64,000 nucleotides of DNA from Blattamonas nauphoetae (Eukaryota; Preaxostyla; Oxymonadida), in the NCBI GenBank assembly GCA_033064195.1, contig JARBJD010000232.1, positions 56,045-120,044 on the forward strand. Reading direction: 5' to 3'. The notes under the pieces were generated by a model, which saw nothing but the letters and a program-made list of their open reading frames with translations, searched no databases and had not been told where the DNA came from. Below, in pieces: positions 11,270-21,777 of this stretch. The position numbers and the translations under genes are program-made. How positions within the stretch are numbered: position 1 is the first letter of the stretch; each line of letters starts with the position of its first letter.

Positions 11270-13080
11270 ATGAATCAACCTGATCCGAACGCTGCAGTAG
11301 AAGAGAACCGCCGTCGGAGGAGGAAACAACCGTACAAGCCTCGCCTGGACCGATTTCAGAAGCAAGAAGGCGGGTGGATGCGTGTTCGTGATGTTGACTT
11401 TCCGGGTCTCCAAACAGTCGACAAACATAAGAAATATCGGATGAGGATTTGCCACATATACGGCGAACCTCAAGAAATCTCACACCGACATTCATTCCTC
11501 ACAGAAAACGAACAAAACCAACTATACAATTGGGTCATAAATTCAATCGAAATGAATATCTTCCCGTCGATAAACGAAATATGCCAGAAGGTTTTCTTCC
11601 GCTTTTTTCATAATATTTCAGGCTGCCGAGGTGAAGCAGCAAAGGGTCTGTCTCGCTGTCATGCCCCATGTAACTCCACCAGACTGGAGCTGGGGAAAAA
11701 AGTTCATAAAGGGGTACGCGGACTTCATTCTCCGTCGTCCCCAAATTGTGGATGAAGCCAGGATACGCGCACGCACTCGTAACAACTTAACTCCCTTCTA
11801 TGCACTCGTTCAAGACCTCTTCCAACTTCATCGGTACCGGCCAGAGCTAGTGTTTAATATGGATGAAACTTCGTCCACCACGAAATTTCAGCATCGGACA
11901 CTGAGGGTGGGAACTCGTGGTCATCCTCATGTGATGACCCGAGAGCGGACAAGGGTCTCGGCGCTCACGCTTCTCATTGTGATTGGAGGCGATGGAACAC
12001 GTCTCGACACACACATCCTCGTCCCTCAGAGGATGTGGTTCCCTGCACTAGATGACTATCACCCAAGAGGATTCACCTATCATTCAACAGCAACCGGCTG
12101 GATGACAACTGATATGTTCGCTCACATCATCCTCGAACATATTCTTCCAGACATAATAAAAGGAGGGAGGAGATCAGGCCTCCTGACAATCCACTCGGTG
12201 CTCCTCCAGAGCGGTGTCTCATCGTTTTGGACGGACATTCGTCCCGAATCAACAGAGGATTGTGGCTGGGTGTTCGAGATAAGAACATTGATGTGGTCGT
12301 CCTACCCGCAAATACATCGGCCTGGACCCAGCCCTGTGACAAGTGGGTTAATGCCAACCTGAAGCGTCAGTTCACCCAGTTGACACCGATTCCATCTGAA
12401 CGAGACAGACCAGCTCAAATGATTCCCTGGCTTGAGCGAATTCAGGCCTATGTTCGCCGAGCCACCGATGAAGCTCACATCAGAGCATCGTGGAGGGAGA
12501 CAGGGTTGATCCCCTCAACCCTGAAGTGGTCCTTGAAGGACTGCCACTCGGTCACCATGTCGTTCTCCCTCCCAATAGATTGTCTCTGTCTTCGGAGTTG
12601 ATCACTTCGGAGGCCTTTATGCAGAGGTGGGCTGCACACGATCAACATCATGGCCGGGAACTACACGTTTACAACCAACACCAGGAGATCCAAGCAGTTC
12701 TGCTTGAACTTGGTCTCGATTACGATGTCAATGATCTGGTCATCCCGGAACTTGTCAACGAGGACGATGATGAGAGAACTGACGATTCGAATGAGGTAAT
12801 CGATGAAGGCGCAGAGCGAAGACGGCGGAATCTGCGACTTGAAAGAAGGAGCCCTTCAACACAGGAAGAGTCCGATGATGGTCAGGAAATGCATCGCTCA
12901 CCGATTCGTCTTGGGAGTCATAAAAGGAGAATACACTCGCCACGCGGTCGAGGGACCAGGGGTGCAGAAGGTGATCGCAAGGAAATAGCAATTGATTTGA
13001 CAGATGATAGTGAGGGTCGAGAAAGAAAACGCTATTTGAAATATGGCGCGGAGTTCTTTCATTTTCGGACGACAGAATGA
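11270..13080 (+). pseudogene. Pogo/Tigger-like DDE transposase, frameshifted
   Basis: Exon 1 (11270-11590) joins at a 31-nt GT-AG intron (11591-11621) to exon 2 from 11622. The three catalytic acidic residues of the DDE_1 fold are visible: FNMDET near 11855, IVLDGHSSR near 12225 and TSAWTQPCDK near 12320. A basic RRRRRKQ patch lies near residue 15. The C-terminal tail is acidic and then Arg-rich. The frame changes by one base twice: in the purine run near 12160-12175, and near 12505-12515 (between SWRETGLIP and LNPEVVLEGLP). So this copy is inactive unless these are sequencing errors. It would act in the nucleus on its own element ends. Confidence 0.75.
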
Positions 13081-13095
13081 CAGAGAAGTAATACT

Positions 13096-14411
13096 GGCCG
13101 ATGCTAATCTGCGATTGGTGGAACGATACTGACCGATGCTAATCTGCGATTGGTGGAACGATACTGGCCGATGCTAATCTGCGATTGGTGGAACGATACT
13201 GGCCGATGCTAATCTGCGATTGGTGGAACGATACTGGCCGATGCTAATCTGCGATTGGTGGAACGATACCGGCCGATGCTAATCTGCGATTGGTGGAGCG
13301 TTAGTGGCCGATGATATTCAGCGATTGGTGGAGCGTTAGTGGCCGATGATATTCAGCGATTGGTGGAGCGCTAATTGCCGATGATATTCAGCGATTGGTG
13401 GAGCGCTAATTGCCGATGATATTCAGCGATTGGTGGAGCGTTAGTGGCCGATGATATTCAGCGATTGGTGGAGCGCTAATTGCCGATGATATTCAGCGAT
13501 TGGTGGAGCGTTCATGGCCGATGATATTCAGCGATTGGTGGAGCGTTAATGGCCGATGATATTCAGCGTTTGGTGGAGCGTTCTTGGCCGATGATATTCA
13601 GCGATTGGTGGAGCGTTAATTGCCGATGATTTTCAGCGTTTGGTGGAGCGTTCATGGTCGATGATATTCAGCGTTTGGTGGAGCGTTCATGGCCGATGAT
13701 ATTCAGCGATTGGTGGAGCGCTAATTGCCGATGATATTCAGCGATTGGTGGAGCGCTAATTGCCGATGATATTCAGCGATTGGTGGAGCGTTCTTGGCCG
13801 ATGATATTCAGCGATTGGTGAAGCGTTCTTGGCCGATGCTAATCTGCGATTGGTGGAACGATACTGGCCGATGATATTCTACGATTGGTGGAGTGTTCAT
13901 GGCCGATGATATTCAGCGATTGGTGGAGCGCTAATTGCCGATGATATTCAGCGATTGGTGGAGCGCTAATTGCCGATGATATTCAGCGATTGGTGGAGCG
14001 CTAATTGCCGATGATTTTCAGCGTTTGGTGGAGCGTTCATGGCCGATGATATTCAGCGATTGGTGGAGCGTTCATGGCCGATGATATTCAGCGATTGGTG
14101 GAGCGCTAATTGCCGATGATATTCAGCGATTGGTGGAGCGTTCTTGGCCGATGATATTCAGCGATTGGTGGAGCGTTAATGGCCGATGATATTCAGCGAT
14201 TGGTGAAGCGTTCTTGGCCGATGCTAATCTGCGATTGGTGGAACGATACTGGCCGATGATATTCAACGATTGGTGGAGCGTTCATGGCCGATGATATTCA
14301 ACGATTGGTGGAGTGTTCATGGCCGATGATATTCAGCGAGTGGAGGAGCGTTCATGGCCGATGATATTCAGCGAGTGGAGGAGCGTTCATGGCCGATGAT
14401 ATTCAGCGATC
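13096..14411 (+). repeat. 35-bp minisatellite, about 37 units, two interspersed variants
   Basis: Units share GCCGATG, GCGATTGGTGGA and a variable last five bases. Type A has TGCTAATCTGCGATTGG and ends AACGATACT. Type B has TGATATTCAGCGATTGG and ends GAGCG plus TTAGT, CTAAT, TTCAT, TTCTT or TTAAT. The array opens with six A units; isolated A units return near 13834 and 14223, inside runs of B, which indicates higher-order copying or gene conversion. ATTGG appears once per unit. It follows directly on the transposase and shows no coding signal. Confidence 0.95.
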
Positions 14412-14516
14412 GCATCACCATTAAAACATGATGATTCTCTCGTAATGGAAAATCGATGGAGGCCAATACTTGTTTCGCCATTTCGGATCAACATCATCCC
14501 ATTAACTGTCTTCAGT

Positions 14517-17500
14517 TCACCGTTCTGTGAAGACCCTCATATTATCGTTGTTTCTCCCTTTCTCTGAACCACAAACGGTTGTTTTCATCGTCTCGGAGAC
14601 GTTGACTGGATTCACAGGTCATCAAAAACACGATTCCATATTCAGACTCAACAAAACAAGAAATCATGTCAGTTCAGAAAGAACTTGATGCATCTTTCAT
14701 CCTCGACACTTCTAGCATCTTCTTCACAATTCCGAATCCTCCTCGTCTGTTGTCAGTGAGTGATGCGTTCCTTGCCGATCCTCTCAACAAATCATCAGTC
14801 TCGATCACTCTCTTTGGATGCAACATAGTAGCAGGATCGTATTCTTTGAATTTTGATCTGATTTGAGAACATCCGTAGACTGAAACCACACTCTCTGTTT
14901 CATTCTCGTCCTGAGCATGATTCTTGGATGTACCTGCATTGTTTCGATAGTTCCAGTGATTGTACGCATTATTTTTATTCGGCGCAAGTTTGACCAACCT
15001 GTTATCAGAAAAACAATCGATTTAAATTCGCAAACGCCATCTCCTCATGAAGAAGACATTACGTCTGAGAGCCATCACAAAAAGAACAATAATCCATATG
15101 AAAATCTTCGAAAACAATTCGCAAACATTCCACCATCTCCTGTTCTAACAATCCATGCTCCGACGGAACATCTCAACTCTTTACAACCATCAAATCTCGA
15201 ACATTTACCCCATTCCTTACCTTTAATCCACGATACGCAAATGATCCCCCGGTTCGGCGGAGAGCGAGAGGAGGCCATCCATTGCAATCGCCAGCGACTC
15301 AGACACCCGTCACATTTGCCATCCCAACACCGATAACTCCCTCCGATTCCCCGAGAAGGACACCAATCGCACATCCTGTGTTCCAGCGAGGGATGAGAAG
15401 CAGACAGAACTCGGCAAGTGCTGCTACTCTCACACCAGCCACGTCCACCGACACCGAAGAGAAGAAGGAGATCCCGCTCTTCGTGTTATCGCTGGAGTAC
15501 CAGGCAATGAAGACGATCGTCAAAGCCATGCTTTTGGATGTGAGCTTGTGGATCTTGGTCCCCACGTTCTTCCTGTCCATCTATCTCGTGTCGGTCCCGT
15601 CTGCTCGTGACGTTGTTGCTCAGAACATGCAGACAGTCTGGACTCGTTCTGCATCTCTCTCGGCCAGTGGGAGTTACGGTTCCATTTTGTGGTTCTCGTA
15701 TGAGCTAACTGTCACAGCTTTCACGTCATCTGGGTTTGTTATCGACAAAACCAACATGGTCATGTTGAATGACAAGCACGACGGGTTGTTCGATGGATGT
15801 AGTGATCGACGAGGATTTACATGGCCAGGCCTCGGGAGAGCGTGGACAGGAGCTTGTCATTTCGTATGTCCTCCACCATTCCCGTGAAATCTACACTTCG
15901 TTGTTCGGATGTGTCGAAAGTATTGTCCTTGCTCTTGCATACCTTGCTCTCGTCGTTCTGGATTCCATTGCCCTTATTTTCCTGACCTATCCAATCCTGC
16001 GCGATGCTGGCTCTGTGTCGTCACGTGTGATGGGACTGATCTGTCAGGGGATCTCTGATCGCTCTTGTGGGTTTGCGTTTGTGCCAATGACTGAACTTCG
16101 AAGCGGAGGGCTTGCGCTTCTGTGCTTGACAAAACTCGTGTCGATCTATCCATTCACATTGACACTGCATGAGACTGCACTGCCTGTGAGTGGCGAGGAG
16201 ATTGAGAGGGAAGAAAGGAAGGAACGAGAAGAGGCAGTGCTCGCAGATCGAGTCAGAAGAGGAGACAGTGAATTGTTTTCTCTCAACGACAGGCAGAGTC
16301 GCGATCAGTGAATGACCCCACACGATCGATATCCATACACAATCAGCGGCATTCCCACTCCTTTCTCCAATCCATTCTGGAATGAAGAAGAAGGTGCACA
16401 GGAAGATCACAACCGGGTATACCACAGAGACAGGACAAGTGCTGCATCTGAATCGTTCTTCGACAGTCCTCTCTCGTATACTGGTGCTGAAACAACACTC
16501 GTGACACACCCACCGTCCTTCTTTGGCACTCCGACGCCAACCGTGACGCCATTGCAAACAACAGTGCACTCTCACTCCAATATGCACCTTGAAGCAACTC
16601 ACCATCGTGGTGGACATCATCCGTACCTCTCGCCAACTGCGATCCACCACCACTTCGAGCCAAGTCCACAACCCAATTATGTTGACTCGAAGCGGCATCA
16701 CGCTCGGACGTTCTACGCTGCACGTGCAGCGTAGAACGTCCGAAGAGGAGAGGCCGAGTTTGGTCGGAGAGGGTGTGTGATGCCGGTCATCGTTCCTTCC
16801 GAGACAGGCAGTAGGGATGAGGCCGAACAAAGCAGGATCCGATATGCAATTCAACGCCACCCAACTTCACTGAGTTCGCTGTTCATCCCTCCTCCAGACG
16901 AGCTCTCTCAACCAGCTCAACCTCCAACATCTTCTGCCCCAAAAGTGCAGCCACCGGTTTCGTCGAAACCGCAACGCCATCCACTCCCTTCATCTTCGTT
17001 CGTCGCCACAAGCACCATCACACCACCGCCACTTCCGCCCTCGTCGTCACCGCATCCAGATTCTCGACCGTCCTCACTGCCATCCATGCTCACCCTGTCG
17101 CCTGCTCCATCTCCAACCTTCCTCTCTCGCCATCCAGTCCTTCTCGCCATCTATCGCATCTTTCAAGACATTCTTGCCGCTCAGCGTGACTCCACTCTCC
17201 TCCGAGATGTTGTGTGAGTGCTTGTCTTCTGGGTGGTCCTCGTTTCGATCGAGCAGTCGCGTCTCGATTCCACTTCTGACAGACTGACGTCTCTCCATCT
17301 CCTCTTTGAACTGTCTTCAGCATACGCCAACGTGGGATTGAGTGTCGGAGCTTTCCCACCACTCAACACAGCCATCTCCCTCTCGGCGCCACTCAGTGTC
17401 TCTGCTCCACTCGTCCTCGCGTTGGTGATTCTCCTCGGAAAGCATCGAGAGATGTCAACCACAATCGACAAGTCGATTTCGGTTTCGTCTTTCGACGGAG

Positions 17501-17994
17501 CAGCAGACGAGGCGTTGAAACTCCTTCCATGGACAGATCTCAGAGAAATGAAGTTGACTCAAGCTGGCCGTGATCGGAGAAGGAGAAAGCTCAGTAAGCG
17601 GAAGGACGCTAAACGGGAAGGAGTCGACGAGAACGAAGCAAGGAATGAATCGGAAGTGGTACAGGTCGAGGCACAAGTCGATCAGGATGAAGAGAATCAC
17701 GTATTAAATCCTTCAGGCCTCCCTCGCTTCTCTGAACTCATTTCTGAAATGGCGTGGTCGTCTTGTGTTTGGAGAGGAACAATAGAACTGCAGAATGTGA
17801 TTCCTGCTGAGAATAGAGTGGAGACGATGAATTGTGGTGGAGAGATGAAGACAGTTGTGGTGAACAAGATGGATACGCTTTACGAAAGACTCCACACTTC
17901 GAAGATGGTGTTTGATCGGCGACATGTTGAGCAGATGATTGTTCGAGGATTGATGTGGCTGATGGAGAAGCGAATGGAGGAGACTGGACATTGA
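14517..17994 (+). pseudogene. TRK/TrkH-family potassium transporter, fungal-TRK-like layout, decayed
   Basis: Segments match a TRK transporter in order. They are a hydrophobic stretch with SETLTGFTG (14531-14618, weak first pore loop), a helix ending RIIFIRRKF (14917 on), a long polar loop, then LEYQAMKTIVKAM with a pore-like AFTSSGF and DKTNM (15282-15770). Next come LHHSREIYTSLF and RSCGF (third pore, about 15870-16110), a Pro-rich loop, and SAYANVGLSVG with GKHREM (fourth pore, 17320-17450). Family members import K+ or Na+ across the plasma membrane. From 15769 to 17994 a single frame is interrupted by three stops: TGA at 16309, TAG at 16732 and TGA at 17215. A frame change separates 15282-15770 from 15769 onward, and another precedes 15282. 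The helix expected after the second pore is missing. Confidence 0.7.
16704..16743. repeat. Perfect 40-bp palindrome
   Basis: The arms are 20 bp each (first arm begins TCGGACGTTCTACGC) with no spacer and no mismatch. It lies in the polar loop of the TRK pseudogene and contains its in-frame TAG at 16732. An inverted micro-duplication of about 20 bp is the simplest explanation. Confidence 0.97.
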
Positions 17995-18700
17995 TTGAGC
18001 TCACACTGCCACCCAACTGGAACTGAATGATGATATTCGATGGCAAGCGCCTGAGCAGACGAGGCGAGAAGTTGAAAAAGAAGAGAAGGAAGGGAATGCA
18101 GAACGCCCCCCAAACGACTCACCTCACCAAAGCTGTGAATCCTCCCACCGTATCGTGTCACCAGCGACGATCTTGTTGAACATGTGGAAACACTCACACT
18201 TGCCCTCATTTGCTACTCCACACATTATCTCGCCAATATCTAATTCAATGATGTTTTTTATGTCCGAACCTCTCAACACGATTGTTCACTCTTCATCCCC
18301 ACAAACCTAGCTCTCCGAAGCGCATACCATTTGATCTCGGTCTTCCTCTTATTGCTGTGAAGGTCGCTGTGTCCTCACCCTGACAAGGCTGTCCACTCAT
18401 CGTAGATGTCACCGAGTGGGAAGACGAGGTGGACGGTCTGGACACGTCAACAGCAACACACACACTTTCCGCCTGTCCATCTACCACCCTTCACGCCTGT
18501 CCAACTCCCACCCAGCTCACCTGCCCTCTCTCAACGTCGCAACTCGTATCGTCTCAGCTTCTCTCTCTCTCATCTCGTGTCTATTCGTGAAAGAAAAACG
18601 AACACTCTGAGTGACACTCTCTCGCAGCTTTTCTAGCTGTCTGAACACTTAACACACCAAATCTCCAACACTTCCTTCCCCCCTGTCACTTTTACGTCTT
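17995..18700. other. Unresolved region with a short RNA-polymerase-like motif on the minus strand
   Basis: No complete gene is visible. On the minus strand 18346-18305 encodes GRPRSNGMRFGELG, close to the G-R-x-R-x-G-G-x-R-F-G-E-M signature of second-largest RNA polymerase subunits (RPB2/RPA2/RPC2). Flanking exons of such a gene were not found, so this may be a relic or chance. Confidence 0.3.
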
Positions 18701-20432
18701 GTGCTTTCGTCGTCTCAGACTGTGAATTTCTCTCCGTTGAAAACACAACAGCATCATCCAGAAATCAGAATACTCCCTTTTCCAAATACATCTCGTCGTC
18801 ATCATTCTCGTCCTCAACCAACCCCAACAGCACCGATCCCATATGTTCCAGCAACTCGGTTTGGATTCATGACACGACAGAACGTTCTACACCTCAACAT
18901 AAACGCTCAAAATGTCGGACGTGGAAGCGATGAAATGTTTCTTTTGTTCCGGCTCGACCCAACAGCTGACTCTCACGCAATTGGGAAACACATCGCTGAG
19001 AAACGAGAAGTATATAATTGAACGATTCATTCGAAATGTCCAACACCCAAGTTGGAGAATGACTTATTTGGCTCTGTGACTTCTCCCAGAAACCCCGCGA
19101 CGATCTTCGACTCGCGTCCAATCTCGATTCTTCTGATGAAATGGGAAACAACACGTCAACTGGATCATCTTTTGACTTTCCTGTATCGGATCAGAGCTCG
19201 TTGAACGAAAGAAGAAAAGCCACAAACACAAGGACAGAAGGCAACTGTTCTGAAGGTTGGAGTTCGACAGGGCTCAGTGAGGTGGTCAATCCTCCCTTTC
19301 TACGTCACCGACAAGCCCTCCACCAGCGACATTCTCGGCCCCCACCTCATAAACTCTACCGTGTCTTTTCAGATGTCATCGGATCGTGCCGATCACAATT
19401 CTGGATCAAGCGAAGATGGAGAAAACAACTGTTTGAGCGAAGTGTTGGTGGTTGCTTCTTTGTCAATTATTCTTCTTTCTCACCTTTACTCCCCATTCTT
19501 CTTCTCTCTCACCACTTTCGTCTTCTTTTTTTCCCTCATCTCAGGTTTCTGAATCACACAAGATCCCCACCCTCGTATGGATCGACAGGACTGACTGTAT
19601 CCTCACATCCGACAACATCGAACCGAACTATGAAGTGATGATGCAGAAGAGGCTGTTCACTTCATCCCACAACTCCACGCATACGGTGTTCTCACGCGAG
19701 TACCGATCAAATTCAACAGACGAAGAGGAACACAAACATTGGATCTGTTTGCAGGTCTGAAAAAACCAAAACCGTCAGACAAAGACGCATGTGTGTCGTT
19801 TGTGAACCAGACGCAGACAACATGGATTTCCTGAAATAGATGAATACTCTCGTGAAAGGCCCGATTCGAGATGCATTCTCTCGCCCACACACGAAATGAG
19901 CGTCGACCTCCCAAATTCATGCCACTGTTCTTGTTGTCAACCATTATTCCACGTACACATCCAGCTTCGCAATATCTATCCTGCTCATTCTTCGTACGGC
20001 ACCATTCATTCTTATTCCTCAACCTGGCTCGGTCTCGCTGAATGGCGACAGAACACTCGAGCTGAACCGAGTCAGCATCAACTTCTCGACAATTTGAACG
20101 CGACAAGGGAAGAACCAGCTTCATCAAAACCGAGCCGTTCGTTCCGATACGCTCTCTTTCTGATTCGTTCTCTCAGTCTCATTCACTTCTGTCTGCGATC
20201 CAAATTCTCACCGGTCACACACCGCACCAGTTCTCGATCCTCGTCGCTATTTTCAACACAAACGTTTTCCACTCTCAAACTCTCAGAAAATCTGAGCACA
20301 CACTCCACTCGTCCTGAAAGCATCCTTTGCGTGCCAATATCTGAACTCAGAATCGGATCCAACAACAATGCGAAAGCAAAACGACATTTACAGCTGGATC
20401 TTCACTTTCCCCGAGTGTGTACTTATCTCTGA
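18701..20432 (+). other. Coding-like region, gene structure unresolved
   Basis: Several plus-strand frames look protein-like but cannot be joined with confidence. 18912-19079 encodes 55 residues starting MSDVEAMKCFFCSGS with a CxxC pair and ending in an aromatic, basic helix; a neighbouring frame continues past its stop into 19141-19638. Frames around 19650-19850 and 20080-20310 (the latter containing SLLSAIQILTGHTPHQF) are open but lack matching splice phases. Candidate GT-AG introns exist (for example ending at 19377 and 19550). This could be a divergent multi-exon gene or decaying cargo of the possible 10-kb element. Confidence 0.3.
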
Positions 20433-21144
20433 ATTGATCGCTCACTCTAACGCGAACAACACTCATTCCATTTGATCTTCGACACATAGAATTCGTTCAC
20501 CCGTTGTGATGATCGTATGTTTCGTTCCTTTTTTGTTATTCTTTTGATAAACCATCTTTTTTTGTTCATTTCATGAGATTATGCATTCTCCAGAACAGAT
20601 TATTATGAAATAATATGAAATAACGGCAAAATAATGATAAAACTGGAAGTATATACGAATTCTGGGCTGAAGATCAAGGGTGTGGGTTTATCCGGAGTTG
20701 CGGGTTAAATCGAGTACGTTTAATGTTGAAGGGAAACAAGTTACGAAAATGAGATAGGAGAAACAAGGGACAGTATTTGAAGTGAAAGCTGTTGTGAGGT
20801 CTGAATTTGGGGATGATCGGAGTGAATTATGGGTTCGCAAGGCACAGTTCTCACCAACTATAGCTGAACACCGATCACTAAATCATTGATTCAATTTGAG
20901 AAGTTCTGAACTGCAGTTTTGTGAAGTGGAGAAAAACTGAAATGGAGTTAAATGAATGTATTGTCTGATCGCACCCTTTATTCCTTGTTACAAGACCCAA
21001 GAACCGGAAGTCGGAGTGACAGAAGTTTCGGGAATGATCGCTGGTAAATCAAGAATGAAGTGTATGGAACACGAATGAAGACGAGAAATCAAGACAAATC
21101 AAGAATAACTTCTGCTGGCCGCGGTTTCAGTATGCACAGATGTC
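20433..21144. other. Intergenic, AT-rich; contains right inverted end of the 10-kb candidate
   Basis: No open frame of note. 20991-21022 is the inverted partner of 10999-11030. Motifs around 20688-20712 (GTTTATCCGGAGTTGCGGGT) echo, in inverted form, sequence near 11085-11120 inside the left end. Confidence 0.6.
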
Positions 21145-21777
21145 CTACACTTTCTCCAAAAGCGAAGCAACTCGAACGTCCGTCGGCGACACTTCATAAT
21201 TCAGCTGCGACAGGAAATACTCCTCCGAGCTGTTCAGCACGCCCAGCGGAATCCCAAACGCCCGAGCCCACCACGAACTCCGAATCGGCACGTCGCGGTT
21301 GATCTTGTTCGACAGCAGCAGCGACACAACAAGCACTGTCCCGATGTTGCTGTTCGACACAATCCACTCCCCTTGCGGCCGTCCCGACGCCACATCCACT
21401 TCCACCAACCTCTGGATCAGGTACGCCGCGTACACAAGCTCTGCTGTTTGGAAGTATGCTGTCCGTGCAATGAACTCAAACATCTTCTCAATCTTCGGCT
21501 CAAACGCCTCGTCCACCACCGATCCGTCCGGCTGCGGCGTCAGCGTGATCTGTGGAACGTTTGCCAGAAGGAACGATGTCAGATATTGCGTGATCGTTCG
21601 CACTATCTTTTGGGATGCTGCTTGTGAATGGTCCACCACAAGCCCCGTCGCCTCGTCCATTTCGTATGTGTTGGGAGGCAGTTCGAAGAGGCGGAGAAAG
21701 ATGTCGGTGGAAGTGTCTCGTTTGGAAGTGGTCAGGTCAATATTTGTTTGAGTTGCAACAATTGTGTTGAGTTGCAT
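21145..21777 (-). CDS. Cyclin-box protein (PHO80-like)
   Basis: About 210 residues, a single exon from the ATG at 21777; stop TAG at 21145-21147. An upstream extension of the same frame lacks a good start and contains a plausible intron end (CTCTCAG) just before the ATG. The cyclin fold is recognisable from about residue 90: FEFIARTAYFQTAELVYAAYLIQRL (first helices, split here by residue numbering), then a Ser/Asn stretch, VVSLLLSNKINRD, WWARAFGIPLGVLNSSEEYFL and LNYEVSPTD. That order is typical of PHO80/PCL-type cyclins, which bind and activate a cyclin-dependent kinase; the partner cannot be told from sequence. It sits just outside the right end of the 10-kb candidate element. Confidence 0.75.
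   Translation of the reverse strand: MQLNTIVATQTNIDLTTSKRDTSTDIFLRLFELPPNTYEMDEATGLVVDHSQAASQKIVRTITQYLTSFLLANVPQITLTPQPDGSVVDEAFEPKIEKMFEFIARTAYFQTAELVYAAYLIQRLVEVDVASGRPQGEWIVSNSNIGTVLVVSLLLSNKINRDVPIRSSWWARAFGIPLGVLNSSEEYFLSQLNYEVSPTDVRVASLLEKV

Larger units (their letters stand above)
10999..21022. mobile_element. Possible 10-kb DNA transposon with 32-bp inverted ends and cargo
   Basis: The 32-bp end at 10999-11030 (core CTCCGGCTTCCGGTTCTTGG) has an inverted copy at 20991-21022 with a single mismatch. Both outer flanks read AA. A pogo-like transposase starts 240 bp inside the left end, in the orientation expected for an element. The interior also holds a minisatellite (13096-14411), a decayed TRK transporter (14517-17994) and unresolved coding-like sequence. 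Motifs of the kind CCCGCAACT occur inside both ends in opposite or scrambled orientation. The MITE at 22422-22820 has related ends and the same AA flanks. Against the model: only the outer 32 bp match, 10 kb is large for a pogo relative, and the ends could be two unrelated solo insertions. Confidence 0.4.

Noticed and set aside
13096-14411. Repeat array as coding sequence
   Set aside because: The 35-bp period is not a multiple of three, and stops occur in all frames.
19250-19380. Plus-strand segment with GVRQGSV, similar to a reverse transcriptase motif
   Set aside because: Only seven residues agree; no YxDD box or other reverse transcriptase motif is found nearby.
10999-21022. Giant capsid-bearing element as explanation for the 10-kb unit
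   Set aside because: Inverted ends are only 32 bp and no capsid, polymerase or integrase genes are present; a plain DNA transposon is the simpler reading.
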